From the NCBI RefSeq assembly GCF_020520425.1, contig NC_079487.1, positions 80,543,141 through 80,607,140 on the forward strand: a DNA stretch of 64,000 bases. Reading direction: 5' to 3'. How positions within the stretch are numbered: position 1 is the stretch's first letter; each line of letters starts with the position of its first letter. The notes under the pieces are model-generated. The model was not told the origin of the DNA, did not search any database, and saw only the letters and a list, made by a program, of their open reading frames with translations. Positions 1 through 11,889 of this stretch are shown in pieces. Made by a program: the position numbers and the translations under genes. Origin of the DNA: Spinacia oleracea (lineage: Eukaryota > Streptophyta > Magnoliopsida > Caryophyllales > Amaranthaceae).

Positions 1-845
1 ACATGCCAAAGAGCTCCCCGGCTAGCCTTGTGAATCTACTAATAAGATTGCAAGCATTGAATATTGCAAGAAGGAACAGGAAAAGCGCTGTCCAAAGGCA
101 TACCCTAAAAAGAAGAGAACAAATATATTATCAAAACATTTGTCAAGAATGATATATACTAGAGCTTAAGCATTTGAAATGTCAGAAGTTCCAAGCTAAC
201 CATGCTGCCCAGGCTAAGAAAAGCTCCTTCCCTACTTTGTCATATTTTTTGGATATGCTGTACAAGTAAGTGTACATGATTATCGTGGGTTCCGCCACAC
301 CTAAAATCAGTAGCGGCTGCCCTCCAAATATAGAGTGGATGATGCCACAAATAGCCGTGGAAACAAGTGTCTCAACTGTGCTTAAACTTCCATCTAACAG
401 CAAATGGAAATTATCAATTAAGAAAACCGAAAGCAAAAACTCAAAAGTTGTATACAAAAGTTATGGAAATACCTGTATCCCTACTTAATTGCGCTCCAAA
501 TGCAATTACAGGAAGAGCAGAAGCAAAAAATATACAAGTTGTTGGAGCCAATATCCTGCATTTGTTGAGCACATCTGTAAAGCTAAAGCCTCTCTTCGAG
601 AGAAAGGGGTGAGGATCATTTCCAGTTACAAGAATGAGATAGAAGATCATTTTTCTATTTTTGGAAAAAAAAAGATTGCATTCCAGTAACTGGAGAGGAT
701 CCTGTTCCCATATAAGGAGTACTTGATAAAAGAGTCCGAAAGTTTACTTGACACTGGTTTCTCCAAGCCAATCATGTCTGTAGAAAGGTAATCTTCCTTT
801 AAAATCTCTGGCAACCCCTTCAAAAGGGGCGGTTGGTTTTCCCAT
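1..845 (-). CDS. BOR: BOR4-like boron/anion exchanger, N-terminal exons (partial)
   Basis: Boron exporter of the SLC4-like HCO3-/borate transporter family, which moves borate out across the plasma membrane. Exons on the minus strand: 845-748, 555-473, 393-201 and 104 to beyond position 1; all junctions are GT-AG and the phases agree. The start is the ATG at 845 ([17 protein letters not shown]). Exon 2 encodes [19 protein letters not shown], the first membrane segment. Exon 3 encodes [17 protein letters not shown] and [14 protein letters not shown], the family's most conserved stretch. Exon 4 continues into INRFTR-like and AGELFG motifs. The wording ([24 protein letters not shown]) is closer to my memory of Arabidopsis BOR4/BOR5, linked to boron tolerance, than to BOR1. 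The linker after DWLGE is about two residues shorter than in those proteins. The rest of the gene lies left of the window, so completeness cannot be judged. Confidence 0.88.
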
Positions 846-2147
846 TACTGATTCATAAAGGATACCCAAACTACAAACGACCATATATCAGGGAATCCGA
901 GCATTGTATGAGTAGTTTGCTTTAATGTAACTATGCAAGAGGTTATAATGAACAAGATCTAAATACTCGTGGAGAAGAACAAACATCATACGTGCACAAG
1001 AACGCCGCTTATTTATCAAATTGTTCTAGTCCCATAGAAGGAGATTTCAATTGATTCATGAAAATAAATCAACAGGGCATTCTTTGCGACTCTGAAATCC
1101 CCCTACTCGAGACCGGTTTTGAAATCATTACTATCTGTGGTAATTCTAGAAAATGAATCTAAATTTAAGCAAGAATACAATGTAATCACATGCATTACTT
1201 TTTATGCAAATCCAACAACATAAATGAGGCAATACAATACCATGCAATCCCATATCTACAGCCCACAAACAAATATACAAATCTGCATTTTTAATACAAT
1301 TAAAATGTTAATAAACGTTAAAATGATGAGAAACTTACAATAACTTTTAATTTTCAGGTAAGAGAATCCTCCAGATTTTCCAAGAAACCAATCAAAATGC
1401 ACCCAGAAATTTTCTGGGTTAGTTTGATCACCTTGTCTATTCCATTGTCACAATTCTGCACAGAATTTCTGCAAATGGGAGAGCTTGTGGGCTTCTGACA
1501 CGTGGAATGTTGCTGCCAATCAGAGATCTTTGTCCTTCTTTTATGGTGGTTGAATTGAATATTTCAACAATTCATCATCCTAGCTCTAATTACTTTCATT
1601 TTCTATATTGGACCCTTCTTTTTTAAATGCATGCTTTAAGCATTGTGTTGGATCTTAACATTAAAAAGACAAAAAAATTATGTTATTTTTACAATGTTTT
1701 TCTAACGAGTGCAATGTAAAATTGTACGAAGTACCAAGTAAATCTGATAATGTTAAACGAGATAATGTAAGGACCGTCTATGTGCATGGTAATTCTCATG
1801 AGAAACTCAAAGAATTATAATACCATTCAAAATGCAACTATTAAAACATTGTAAAGGAAATAAAAATGATGTATAGAGAAAAATAGTAGGCTCATATAAC
1901 AGAGACGACCGTTTTACAAGAGTGATGATATACATCTAGCAAAGCAACTCCATAGCAGACCAAGAGCCTTTGGCATGTTGATCCTTTTTCAGGTAGTCAG
2001 GAACTTAGCTCAGTACAAACAAAATCTGAGAACAAATATTACAAAATACATGATCGTGATTCAATGGCTCAAAATGATCGATATAACTCTTTCTGTGTTG
2101 TTTGTATCGTCCAGAAGGTGAACTTGTTGAGAACCAAAAAGCAGTAT
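846..2147. other. Intergenic: BOR 5' flank and DXS 3' flank
   Basis: No reading frame or element with clear ends is visible in this AT-rich spacer. It should hold the promoter and 5' UTR of the BOR-like gene (845 downwards) and the 3' UTR and polyadenylation site of the DXS-like gene (stop at 2148). Both genes point left, so this is a head-to-tail arrangement. Confidence 0.5.
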
Positions 2148-5100
2148 CTAGCACATCAAAAGGAGGGCTTCACGGGTTCGACCAAGTAAAGATAATACAG
2201 TAGCAGCAATATGATGACCAGTCAGTCCTGCACGAGTAAGCTGTTCGTTTGGGGATGCATGTTCTATGTAGGTGTCCGGTAATACAATTGGTCTCCACTG
2301 GAAGAAGAAGAGGAAGAGGAAGAGGAAGAGGGTCACAAAGATCATCAAAATAAGGACACTGTTTAACATTTGAACTTGGATATGCATGCCATTTGCACAA
2401 CAGATGTAGAGATGAGAAAGAACAACAACATTCCTTCGGTATTCATATCATGCCATTTTCTTTTTTCCAGATCAGTTCTTCTCATGATAATAGCACGGCA
2501 CACAGTCCTAGTGGAGCAGAGAGAAGAAGGAAATAAAACCTAGCTTGCTAATCCCACGGCTCAAACTTGCAATCTTACTTACTTATTATGGTTAATAGCT
2601 TAACCCATTGGGTGCAGACAAACAGGTGTAGTAGGTTATGGAACTTGATGTCATCAAAAGCTTGGAAATAGCTAAAGCTAAATGCAGAGATGGTCTTTCA
2701 CTTTCTTCAGCGAGGAAAATCAGTGTGTATAGTCAAACACCTAGCTCTGTCAGAAAGAGTGCCACAGGCATAGGTTATGTCCCAACTAGTTCCTCAAATA
2801 TCTAATATTTAAGATACATCAAGGCCGAAAGGGATAAAAGATTAATATCAACCAAGAAGACATTATTAAACAAATATAGAAATCAAATGTTAACGTGTGT
2901 GGTGGGGGGGCGGGATAACAGCAAAGCATCTTAAAGAATTACCTTAACTCTTCCATCAAGCTTCCCATCAAGTGCGATGAATTGGGCAACATGGGACCCA
3001 AATCCTCCAACAGATCCTTCCTCCACAGTTATCAGAAAGGCATGATTTTCACAAAGATCTCTCACTAGCTTAATGTCAAGGGGCTTGCAGAACCTTGCAT
3101 CAGCAACGGTAACTTCTACTCCAAGTTTTGAAAGGAGGGACTGAGCCATGAGGCAGTTCTGAACCATGGCTCCATATCCTAATAAAGCAACATCTTTACC
3201 TTCGATGAGGACTTTACCCTTGCCAATCTGTTCAACAAAAACCATTTTACAACTAAGGCAAAGGTGCACCAAACTTTCAACAATTTATCACATTATATAC
3301 AAATACAACATTTGTTAAGGCACCAAGGCAAACAGCTAATGAAATTTGTTTACCTCAATTGGCGTTCTACACATGGGGATATCTATGCCAACTATGGAGC
3401 CTCTAGGATATCGGAAGCACACTGGTTGATCATCAATCTGTGCTGCAGTGACTACCATACGAGCAAGTTCAAATTCATCAGAGGGTGCCATAACAATCAT
3501 GTTGGGCAAGCATGACATGAAAGTTACATCAAACGAGCCAGAGCACACTGGTCCATCAGACCCTACCATTCCTGCATTTGTGATAGCAAAACGCACTGGA
3601 ACTTTCTGTCTATCAACATCATGAACAATCTGCAACCAGAAAAATCCAATGTGCATATATTATCAGTTCCTCTTGTACTTGTATTATATCTGAAGTCAAA
3701 CTAGCATGAAATCCATGCATTAGACAACAACAGAAACTATTCAAGTGCCAACATATAAAAACATCATGAGGTATCTGTCAGAGGGACAATAAGATCTTCC
3801 AACCAAATATCATACGGAAAGAGCATGCATTCAAGAAATAGATGAAGAACGGTGGACAGAGTCAGAAATTCAGAATCACATAGATACATGTATAAATACT
3901 TTTAAGTCTGAAAAGGAGGACAGCATACAGGACTTAGTCCTTGGAGAAAATCATAAACATATACGACATACCCTGTATGAATGAAATCTAGATTTACAAC
4001 ATACGGCTTTAAAATCTGAAGAAAGTTTCTTCTGAACCAGAACTATACTTTTCTGAAATAGTTCTGGATGTGAGAGCAAGCATCAAAAAGCCATGTGAAT
4101 AATTGAAAAAATTAGTAAATTTTTTCAACTACTGCCTTTATGCTTAAAGAAAGATTTTGCAAGCAACTACCTTTTAAGACATTATCACATGGTTGTCTAA
4201 ACCACTGAAATAAGCACCCTAAAAATAAGTTTCTACTTTCTAGCATTAGCATCCTATCCAGGTTTTTTCTCCGTACTTTTTACCTTATTTTCTTGTGGCA
4301 GTGGCGGCACCAGTAAGGGTTCAGTGGGTTCAACTGAACCCTTACTGGACCGGACAAATCATATTAAATCAAACAAACGCATCAATGTAACATAAATAAT
4401 CTCAGTGCCTCAGTGGTTGTGATTCAACCCGCTGGTTCGGCTAAACCAGCGGTCCTAGGTTCGACTCCCATCTACTGCTCATTTATTATTTTTTCCTTTC
4501 CTCCCTCTTTTAAACGGTTTCTTTCATTTTTTCTTTTCCATTTCCTCCTCTTTTAAACCGTTTCTTTTCCTTTTCCTCCCTCTTTTATAGATCATTCAAT
4601 TAATATTAAAAAAAACTACAAAATGCGGCAGTCCATCAGGCGCCAATTTTTGTACTTCTCTCAAAGACATATTTTTCTAGTCGAGAATGATGCACGTAAT
4701 AGTAATACAACATTTTCAAAACATGAAAATTGTCAATTGTATTTTTATAGTTGTTATTATAATAGAAACTGTGTATTGCGTACCACCGAATTATTAGTTG
4801 TAACTAGTATTTGGCCTCAGATGATACCCCAGATTATAATGTGAATAACAATTAATTATATTTCTTATTGAAATTATGTTGGATATTTTTACAAAATAAT
4901 TTTTTTGTAATATATTAACATTAATTTTACAAAAAAAAACATGTAAAAGGTCATAGTTTAATTGGATAATAGTCTAGTGTTGATTGTTGAAATACGAGGT
5001 CACACGTTTAAATCTTATGCAAACCACATCTCATAGATTGAGGGATAGAAAGCGCCACGTGGCATGTAAACGTTTGTAACAAAAAAAATTACGATGTTTG

Positions 5101-8100
5101 ATTTTATTATGTGTCTAAGAATTTCGAACCCTTAAGCAAAGAATAGTGCATGGTATCACATATCACAATCAAAGAAGTAGGTATAGGAGGCTGGAAATGT
5201 GGCCTAGACGGAGAGTGGAAGAAAGATGAGGGGCAGGGAAGGGGGGAAACCTGGTCATAAGCTCGCTGCAGGTAGGCAGAAGGAATGATACAAAATGGTT
5301 TGAGTCCTCCACAGGCTAGACCAGCAGAAAATGTAACTGCATGTTGCTCAGCCATTCCAACATCAAAAAACCTATCTGGAAAATTCTCTTGGAACAACTC
5401 AATAGATGGCTCCATTCTCATTGCTGCGTGAACTGCAACTATATCCTTGTCCTTCTCTGCCTCCATTGATAAAGCCTCTATAAAGTAATGGTCGTATGTT
5501 TGAGGGCCAAGTCTAGCTATCAATGAATCAATATTACTTGAGCCTAGAATAGACAGAACAGGACAAGCATTGACAGAAAGTCAGTTATTATGACAATTCA
5601 AACAACATATGATGTAAATAACATGTATTTGATATCTAATAAAACAATATGCTTGTTTTTCTCTATGCATCATTACATTGTTGACTTCCACGAAGGACAT
5701 TAAGAAATTTCTTGCACCTAATCCATACAGATAAAACATATCGGTTGGAACTTGAGTGGAAATGGGTATGAAGACTTCAATTAGTATGTCATTTTGAAAC
5801 TGCAACCAAAATTCACATCTTCCTCAAACTTCAACATAGACTGATTCTCTTGATTGTAACAGTAAGTTGAAACTAAAGTAGACATTGAGAAGGTAGCAGC
5901 ACAAATCACCAAAACATGAAAAGTATCAACTATTGTTTACTGAAAATTAAGTCCTTAGCAACAGTGATAAGATGACAAGTAGAAAAGGTTTAAATTTTCT
6001 CATTAATCGGCACTTTACTGAGTAAAAAGAAAGATATCCTCATCTAAGAAAGACCTTTCAAGTATTGTTTAATTCAGAAACCTGGCACCGTAACAAATCA
6101 ATGACAAAGTGGAAATCATGCACATGATATATCCTTTCAAATGATAAGCTGTTATCAGTTCCAACAGTCTAACACGTCAAAGAAAGTATACATCTCAGCT
6201 AGTGAGGCAAACAGATCACAAGCTTAAAAAACAGTATTGAAAGGTATCACAGCCTAAACAAAGCTGACTCACCACAGAAACTGATTAGGATATAACATAT
6301 AAGTGACAGAACTGCATCAGATATCATTACTATTATCCTATAGACATGCATTCTCTGAAATTCAACCATAATATTCAAAATTGATGCTGGAGAACAATAA
6401 AGGTAGTAACTGAATTAAATACCTCCATCAAGATTTTTCCCTGTTTCACTCATTTTCTTAGGTTCTCCAATGTTTTCATTTGTCATGACATGAATCAATA
6501 CAGGGCCCATAGAATCTAACGAAGCTACTTCCTGTAGCACACAGATAAGATCTTCAACGTTATTTCCATCAACTGGACCAATGTAGTACAGTCCTAACTC
6601 TTCGAAGAGAGTTGATCCGGTAGGACCTAGCATACCACGGGCATACTCATCCACTTTGGCAGCCCATTCATATAAACCTTTTCCGACTCTCTTAGTAAGA
6701 CCCTGAAGAAAAGGAAAAAAAAAAAGGCCCACGGGTATTCACCAACACAACCATGGAACAAAAATGAACTTGATTTTCGTCCAAACAGGGGATGCTAACT
6801 TACGTTTATCAAATATAGGTCAGTCCAGTTTCAGAAAGGAACACCACAGTATGCGTACCTTAGCAACTTCTCTGAATTTTCGGAAAGTTTTGCTCGATTG
6901 CACCTTGCTCCAAGAACTAGAAATTGCAGTAATAGGTGTCCTAGAATCCACATTACTCTTATGATGTAAAGAGTGACGACTATCATTTAAGATCACCACC
7001 AAGTTTGAATCTAAGTAACCAGCATTGCTCATTGCTTCGTAGACCTGACCAGTACTAGTTGTTTCATTGCTGATAATAGTAACTATACGCTCCCGTTTCC
7101 CCTTAATATCTCTTGCAACTGCCAAACCTAAAATCAAGACAGAATCATATGGACTTCATAATACGTAAAGCTTCACTTCACCAATGAAAAAACATATTTA
7201 ATAGGAACAAAATGTAAAAATCTACCAAGCCCAGCAGAGATACTGTTGCATCCATGAGCTGCACCAAAGGGATCAAATTCACTCTCAGAACGGCATGTAT
7301 AACCAGAAAGTCCGCTCTTTTGTCCAAGAGTACTCATTAGGGATCTCCTTCCAGTGAGTAACTTATGCGCATATGTCTGTTCAGGCACAGAAAACATAAG
7401 TTTAAGTGAAGAATGTTGAACCCAAATATGTCAAAATGGAAAAAACCAAAACCGAACCAAGAAATTTTTGTGATGATAATAAGTGTTTGATAACTCACTT
7501 GATCTCCTATATCCCACAAAATCTTGTCTACTGGCGCATGAAAAACATAATGAACTGCAACAGTCAATTCCACCACTGACAGACTAGCTTTTAAATTTTT
7601 CTGTCCTTTCGACACCATGAGAGAGAGCTCTCCACGAATTTCGTCAGATAATTGTTTTAGCTCCTGTTGCACCAGAAATCCAGTTGTTTTTTTAATGATA
7701 CTGAATATTCAAAATTTTATTTAAAAAGGTTCAGAAGGTTAGTAAAGAAAAAGGTACCATGATTTCTCAACCTTAGGTGACAAATTTTTCATGTTAATGG
7801 GGTTCTCAACCATATCAAGTATAGGTGTAGGCATTTCTTCCCAGAAAAAGTCACTGTTATTGGCTAGAGCTTGAGTTCTTCCCACATGTCCCTGCATTCA
7901 AGAAAGCAAGAAAGATGAAGTAGCAGTCCTTAATATATGAGAGTGTTGTTTAACTTCAGCAAAAAGAACCAATGCATCATATTGATCCACAAGTTTCCTA
8001 AAAACAGTACTAAGAAAAAGCCAGAGTGTTTATCCTGAGATATAACGCTAAGTTTTTAACACAATGAACACTAGCATATTCATCCACTCTTGCTCTTCCA

Positions 8101-9714
8101 TGTCAACTAATGTCTGATCATACCAGAAGCTTTTTCATTTTGGGGAATTGCTCAATTGGCTCATGTAAACCCTCCTAAGAATTGTTTATTGACATGCTCT
8201 TGGGACAGTTGTGGATGTATTTCAAGTTTGAACTAGATGTTACAAACTCTTCAAGAATAAAGGGATACAAAGTTCATTGATGCTAAAGGAGCAAAAGACC
8301 CTTCATCCTGCGATTCCTACCTCATGTCCAACATATGCAATGTCAAAAGTCCACTTGCAACATTATACACTTGGAGTCTATGTTACTCTTTTTTTTTTAC
8401 GCATAGCACACCCGGTTCACCGGAGCTTAGCTTCGACTACATCCGGATCCGACCCGGGTCGCACACCTTGCTTGTGGTGGGTGAGTCTCCCAACAAGAGT
8501 TTCTGCATACGGCGAGGCTCGAACCCGAGACCTCCCTTAAGCGGCATCAAGCTGCTTACCACTTGAGCCAACTCTATGTTGGTGGAGTCTATGTTACTCG
8601 ACATGTTAGATTTACATCAAGTATTTGTGCCATATCCTAAATACCCTGACAAATGCATGGACACTTCAGCACTTCATTTTGGACCAAAAATTAGATAGTC
8701 GAGTTTGACCCTTGAACATGTACCCTTCCCTAATAAGCCTAATACTATGTATGAGTTCCCGAGTCCAAGTAACATAGCTAGTAGCTAGCGATGCCAAAAA
8801 CAACCACTTCTTATAGTTATATGACTATCTACACTTCATTCTAGTGCCCTTGACAAGCACTCCAGGGCCCGCCAACACTCGTGAAAACCCGGGTCTCAGT
8901 CCGTATATGCTTAAATGACAATCTACGCTTTGAACTAACCTATTTAGGGCGTGTTCGGCGGTAGCGTTTGAGGTAGCGGGTAGCGTTTTGACCTAGTCAA
9001 GACGCTACTTGTAAAATTTGTAAGTGTTTGGTAAAGTAGCGATTTAGGTAGCGGTTAGCGGTTGAGGTAGCAGTTGGGTAACTTTTGTCAAACGTTAAAA
9101 TTAGTAGCGTTTAAGGTAGCGGGTAGCGTTTGACAAATTTATAATAAAGTTTTAAATAATATTTTTGCTTTTATTTTTATTTTTATAATATCAACCGCTA
9201 CTTTTACCGAACACTCATATTAGTTACCGCTACTTTGACAGCTAACTGCTACCCGTTACCGCTAATTTTGCCGAACAGGGCCTTAGCATTCATCAAACGG
9301 AAAATTTTGGACGAGTTTTACCCTACAGAACAACAATAAAAGTTACAAAGAACACCAGATACTAACAATTCTAAAGAAAGCATAACTCTGATTACTATGC
9401 AACAACATTAATGAGTTTCTTCTGATGAAGGTTAGAAAAAATGCCACATTCATGAAAATTTAGAAGCTTTCATATATTTTCTGCAACTCCATAAACACAT
9501 AAACATAATTACACAAAATTATACATAGAACTGGATACGCAAATGGTGATACCTTGTATGTAAGGCTGGAATTTACAGATGAACATCGAGTCATTCTATA
9601 CACCTCGACATTGGATTGATTACTGAAGCTTCTGGGTTCTAGTTTATAGGAAAAATCTCTACAATTTCCATGAAATTGAACAGAAATTCCAAATGGGTGT
9701 TCAAGATAAGCCAT
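2148..9714 (-). CDS. DXS: 1-deoxy-D-xylulose-5-phosphate synthase-like protein, divergent (DXS3/DXL2-like clade)
   Basis: DXS condenses pyruvate with glyceraldehyde 3-phosphate in plastids, the first step of the MEP isoprenoid pathway, using thiamine diphosphate. Ten minus-strand exons: 9714-9553, 7891-7772, 7663-7499, 7376-7226, 7127-6859, 6702-6423, 5543-5251, 3629-3354, 3227-2943, 2297-2148. They total 716 codons plus stop, the normal plant length, with all phases matching and no internal stop. Residues 1-54 are Ser/Arg-rich, like a transit peptide. Conserved pieces include [23 protein letters not shown] (catalytic-type Glu448), FDVTF, CFRYPRG and [13 protein letters not shown]. Key cofactor motifs are altered: the usual GGHLGSSLG reads QKNLKASLS (His to Asn117), DVGHQ reads DIGDQ (His to Asp148), GDGAMTAG reads SNETTSTG (metal-binding Asp to Asn220), DRAG reads TNAG, and GPTH reads GPVC. 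I infer a third-clade DXS-like protein, probably without normal DXS activity. It does not look like a pseudogene, because the frame and splice sites are intact. Confidence 0.93.
4299..4348. repeat. hAT-like terminus with 16-bp inverted repeat, in DXS intron 7
   Basis: The stretch opens with CAGTGGCGGCACCAG, which resembles one end of plant hAT elements. It contains a perfect 16-bp inverted repeat (4310-4325 against 4333-4348, 7-base loop). I found no matching opposite end in the intron, so the element is truncated or its other end has diverged. Confidence 0.45.
4395..5050. repeat. tRNA-like, SINE-like fragments in DXS intron 7
   Basis: Near 4456 the sequence GGTTCGACTCCC matches a polymerase III B box, preceded by CTCAGTGGTTGTG, a weak A box. 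Near 4945-5020 TAGTTTAATTGGATA resembles an A box, followed by a degenerate B box. Pyrimidine-rich runs lie between them. Neither folds convincingly as an intact tRNA. They may be cargo of the hAT-like element that begins at 4299, or separate SINE remains. Confidence 0.25.
8389..8582 (-). mobile_element. tRNA-derived SINE, full length, in DXS intron 1
   Basis: Read on the minus strand, the 194-bp element starts near CCAACATAGAGTTGGCTCAAGTGG-type sequence, with an A box (TGGCTCAAGTGG) followed by a B box (GGGTTCGAGCCT), and ends in a poly(A) run (T run at 8389-8398). It is flanked by a perfect 17-bp direct repeat (8372-8388 and 8583-8599), the signature of LINE-driven retroposition. The intact duplication suggests a fairly recent insertion. 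Confidence 0.9.
8947..9282. mobile_element. PIF/Harbinger-type MITE in DXS intron 1
   Basis: A 336-bp element with inverted ends GGGCGTGTTCGGC and GCCGAACAGGGCC, flanked on both sides by TTA, the duplication typical of PIF/Harbinger. The interior carries repeated GGTAGCGG-type words and their complements and has no coding capacity. Confidence 0.75.
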
Positions 9715-10093
9715 ACCCGTCTTCAAAATCAAACACCCAATTCCCACAATTAGTACAAAAATCACGCAGTTTCCATATTCCACCAAATTATGAACCAGCA
9801 AAATACCAAATTATCATGACAAATTGACCAGTACCCTTATTCCCTTGTAAAAAAAAGGTTGAACACGTTTAACGCGAGTGATGAATGAATGAAACCCAGA
9901 AATTGAAATTGAAGTTTAAGTGTCGCAAAATGTGACAAAGAAAGAGTTGCAGAAAATGTAGGGGCCAAATTGAGTGGAGACAAGCACTATCACTTGGGGA
10001 GTTGGGGGAGTGTAGATAGCAATAGCACTTGGCTCTGTGTATTGCTTGGAGCTGGATGGATAGAAACTGGACACGCTATCAAGAAACTGTTTG

Positions 10094-10449
10094 TTTTTGG
10101 GGTCTCGGACTAGGATTAATGGATTATGGTCGTGTTTGGCTAGCTGTTGTTACTTTCCGTCAGACGTTTGTATTAGCTGATTGAATTAGTTATTTGTGAA
10201 GTATTTGATGTTTTTGGGGTTTCGGACTAGGATTAATGGATTATGGTCTTGTTTGGCTAGCTGTTGTTACTTTCCGTCAGACGTTTGTATTAGCTGATTG
10301 AATTAGTTATTTGTCTAAAAGTATTTGATGTTTTTGGGGTCTCGGACTAGGATTAATGGATTATGGTCTTGTTTGGCTAGCTGTTGTTACTTTCCGTTAG
10401 ACGTTTGTATTAGCTGATTGAATTAGTTATTTGTCTAAAAGTATTTGAT
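10094..10449. repeat. Three tandem copies of a 117-120 bp unit upstream of DXS
   Basis: Copies begin at 10094, 10211 and 10331. They differ by a few substitutions (GGTCTCGG or GGTTTCGG; GTCGTG or GTCTTG) and a 3-4 base indel near TTGTCTAAAAG. The array lies 380-735 bp upstream of the DXS start codon, so it may fall in the promoter or 5' leader. Each unit contains TTTGGCTAGCTG and TTGTATTAGCTGATTG, which look like MITE-end sequence. Confidence 0.85.
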
Positions 10450-10549
10450 AGAGTATCGGTTGAATGTTAGCGGTTTAATATATAAAATGATTATTTGTTA
10501 TGAATATTGTGTAGACGTTCATTATACCCCTAGTATATTTCCGGAATAT

Positions 10550-10867
10550 TCTAATCATAGGCTTTATTGTTCTCTCAGCAAATCTTATCTATTGTATGTA
10601 TATACAACTCATTGTTCAAGGAATAAAACACACAGTTGTTCTCTCTCAATTTCCCTTTTCTTCCTCTTTATTTCACAATACGTTATCAACACCAAATCCT
10701 AGCCAGCTGAACAGACAAAATAAAGATTAAAAACCACAAACAAAGTCACAAATCGTTATTTGTTCGTCTTGAGAAGAGATGACGGATGTGAACATCAATT
10801 CTGATAAGACGAACGATACTATCATGCATATCAACAAGATCTTTAAAGATGGTATTGGAATTTGTGG
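10550..10867 (+). other. Possible Copia LTR and leader remnant
   Basis: The stretch 10560-10700 has the look of a Copia LTR end (TCTTATCTATTGTATGTATA, then CTCTCTCAATTTCCC and a TTATCAACACC stretch). A short open frame beginning ATGACGGATGTGAACATC follows at about 10779 and is cut off by the Stowaway at 10870. No second LTR is seen. This call rests on resemblance only. Confidence 0.25.
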
Positions 10868-10869
10868 TA

Positions 10870-11202
10870 CTCCATCTGTTCCTAAATAAGTGTCACATTT
10901 CCATTTTTGGCGTTCTCTTATAAGTGTCACATTTCTATTTTTGAATATGTACTTTTCCCATTTTTTCATACACTTTTCACACTTTTTTATAAATCATAAT
11001 TACTTTTACTTACACATTCTACACTTTTCCACTTTTCAATCCTCGCATACACTTTTATTTGTACTTTATTCAATTAAACAATTTTCTACTTTATCCTTTT
11101 CCCAAAAAAAACATTCCCAATCATTAACTCTTACACACTTTACAATTTTATTAATTACCGTGCCCGAGCCCAAATGTGACACTTATTTAGGAACGGAGGG
11201 AG
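10870..11202. mobile_element. Stowaway-type (Tc1/Mariner) MITE
   Basis: 333 bp with inverted ends CTCCATCTGTTCCTAAATAA and TTATTTAGGAACGGAGGGAG, flanked by TA on both sides. The TAAGTGTCACATTT word inside is repeated in both orientations. No coding capacity. Confidence 0.85.
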
Positions 11203-11313
11203 TATCTTTTATAGTACTGTTCAGATCCTTGTTATGTGAACCGAAGTTTCACGACTGAGCATACATTGAGGTAAGTATATTCTTAATATATGTTTAATTG
11301 CTTAAGTTTAGTA

Positions 11314-11637
11314 CTCCCTCCGTCTGTTTTTGTTTTTTACGTTTGATGTTTTTCACACGATTTAACGACTATTTAATGTGCATTGAGATTCCTCTATTTT
11401 TTTTATTTAAACAAGAAAAATTAAGTTTATTTATAATGTTTTCACTTTTATCAAAAATCTGACATTTGGAAAATGAGAAATATTTAATGTCCAATGAATT
11501 TAATTGGTTAAAATAATATTTGGGCACAAATTTTGATAGAATATTAATGCATTATGTGATAATATAAAAGGAAATGTAAAGAACAAAATGAAACACCTAA
11601 AATGAAATACGTAAAAAACAAAAAGAGACGGAAGGAG
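11314..11637. mobile_element. Stowaway-type MITE
   Basis: 324 bp with ends CTCCCTCCGTCTGTTTTTG and CAAAAAGAGACGGAAGGAG and flanking TA dinucleotides. It is 110 bp from the previous Stowaway but belongs to a different subfamily, since the subterminal sequences differ. Confidence 0.87.
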
Positions 11638-11889
11638 TAATTTGCAGTAATTAATCCGTATAAAATTGTCATGTGTTTTATCTCAAATTATTGAATTGAA
11701 TTGGTTAAGTTAATTATTTTTCTTATGTATCATTATGAATTCTGAAAGTTATTTGGTGACAATCATGATTTCTTGGTTTTTTATTTCGTTTTTGTGCCAA
11801 AATTTATAAGCGGTGATATATGAGTTACGGTTTAATATTTTATGGGCACCTTATGAGTATTACTAAATAGTTAGTTGAAGCCAAGTTAA

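Noticed and set aside
4440..4475. Possible tRNA gene
   Set aside because: Only a B-box word fits; no cloverleaf, acceptor stem or anticodon arm could be drawn.
2148..9714. DXS-like locus as a pseudogene
   Set aside because: All ten exons keep phase, splice sites and normal length with no stop; altered residues alone do not show loss of the gene.
10890..11258. 122-residue Phe/His-rich open frame
   Set aside because: Lies entirely within a Stowaway MITE and its flanks; low-complexity AT-rich translation.
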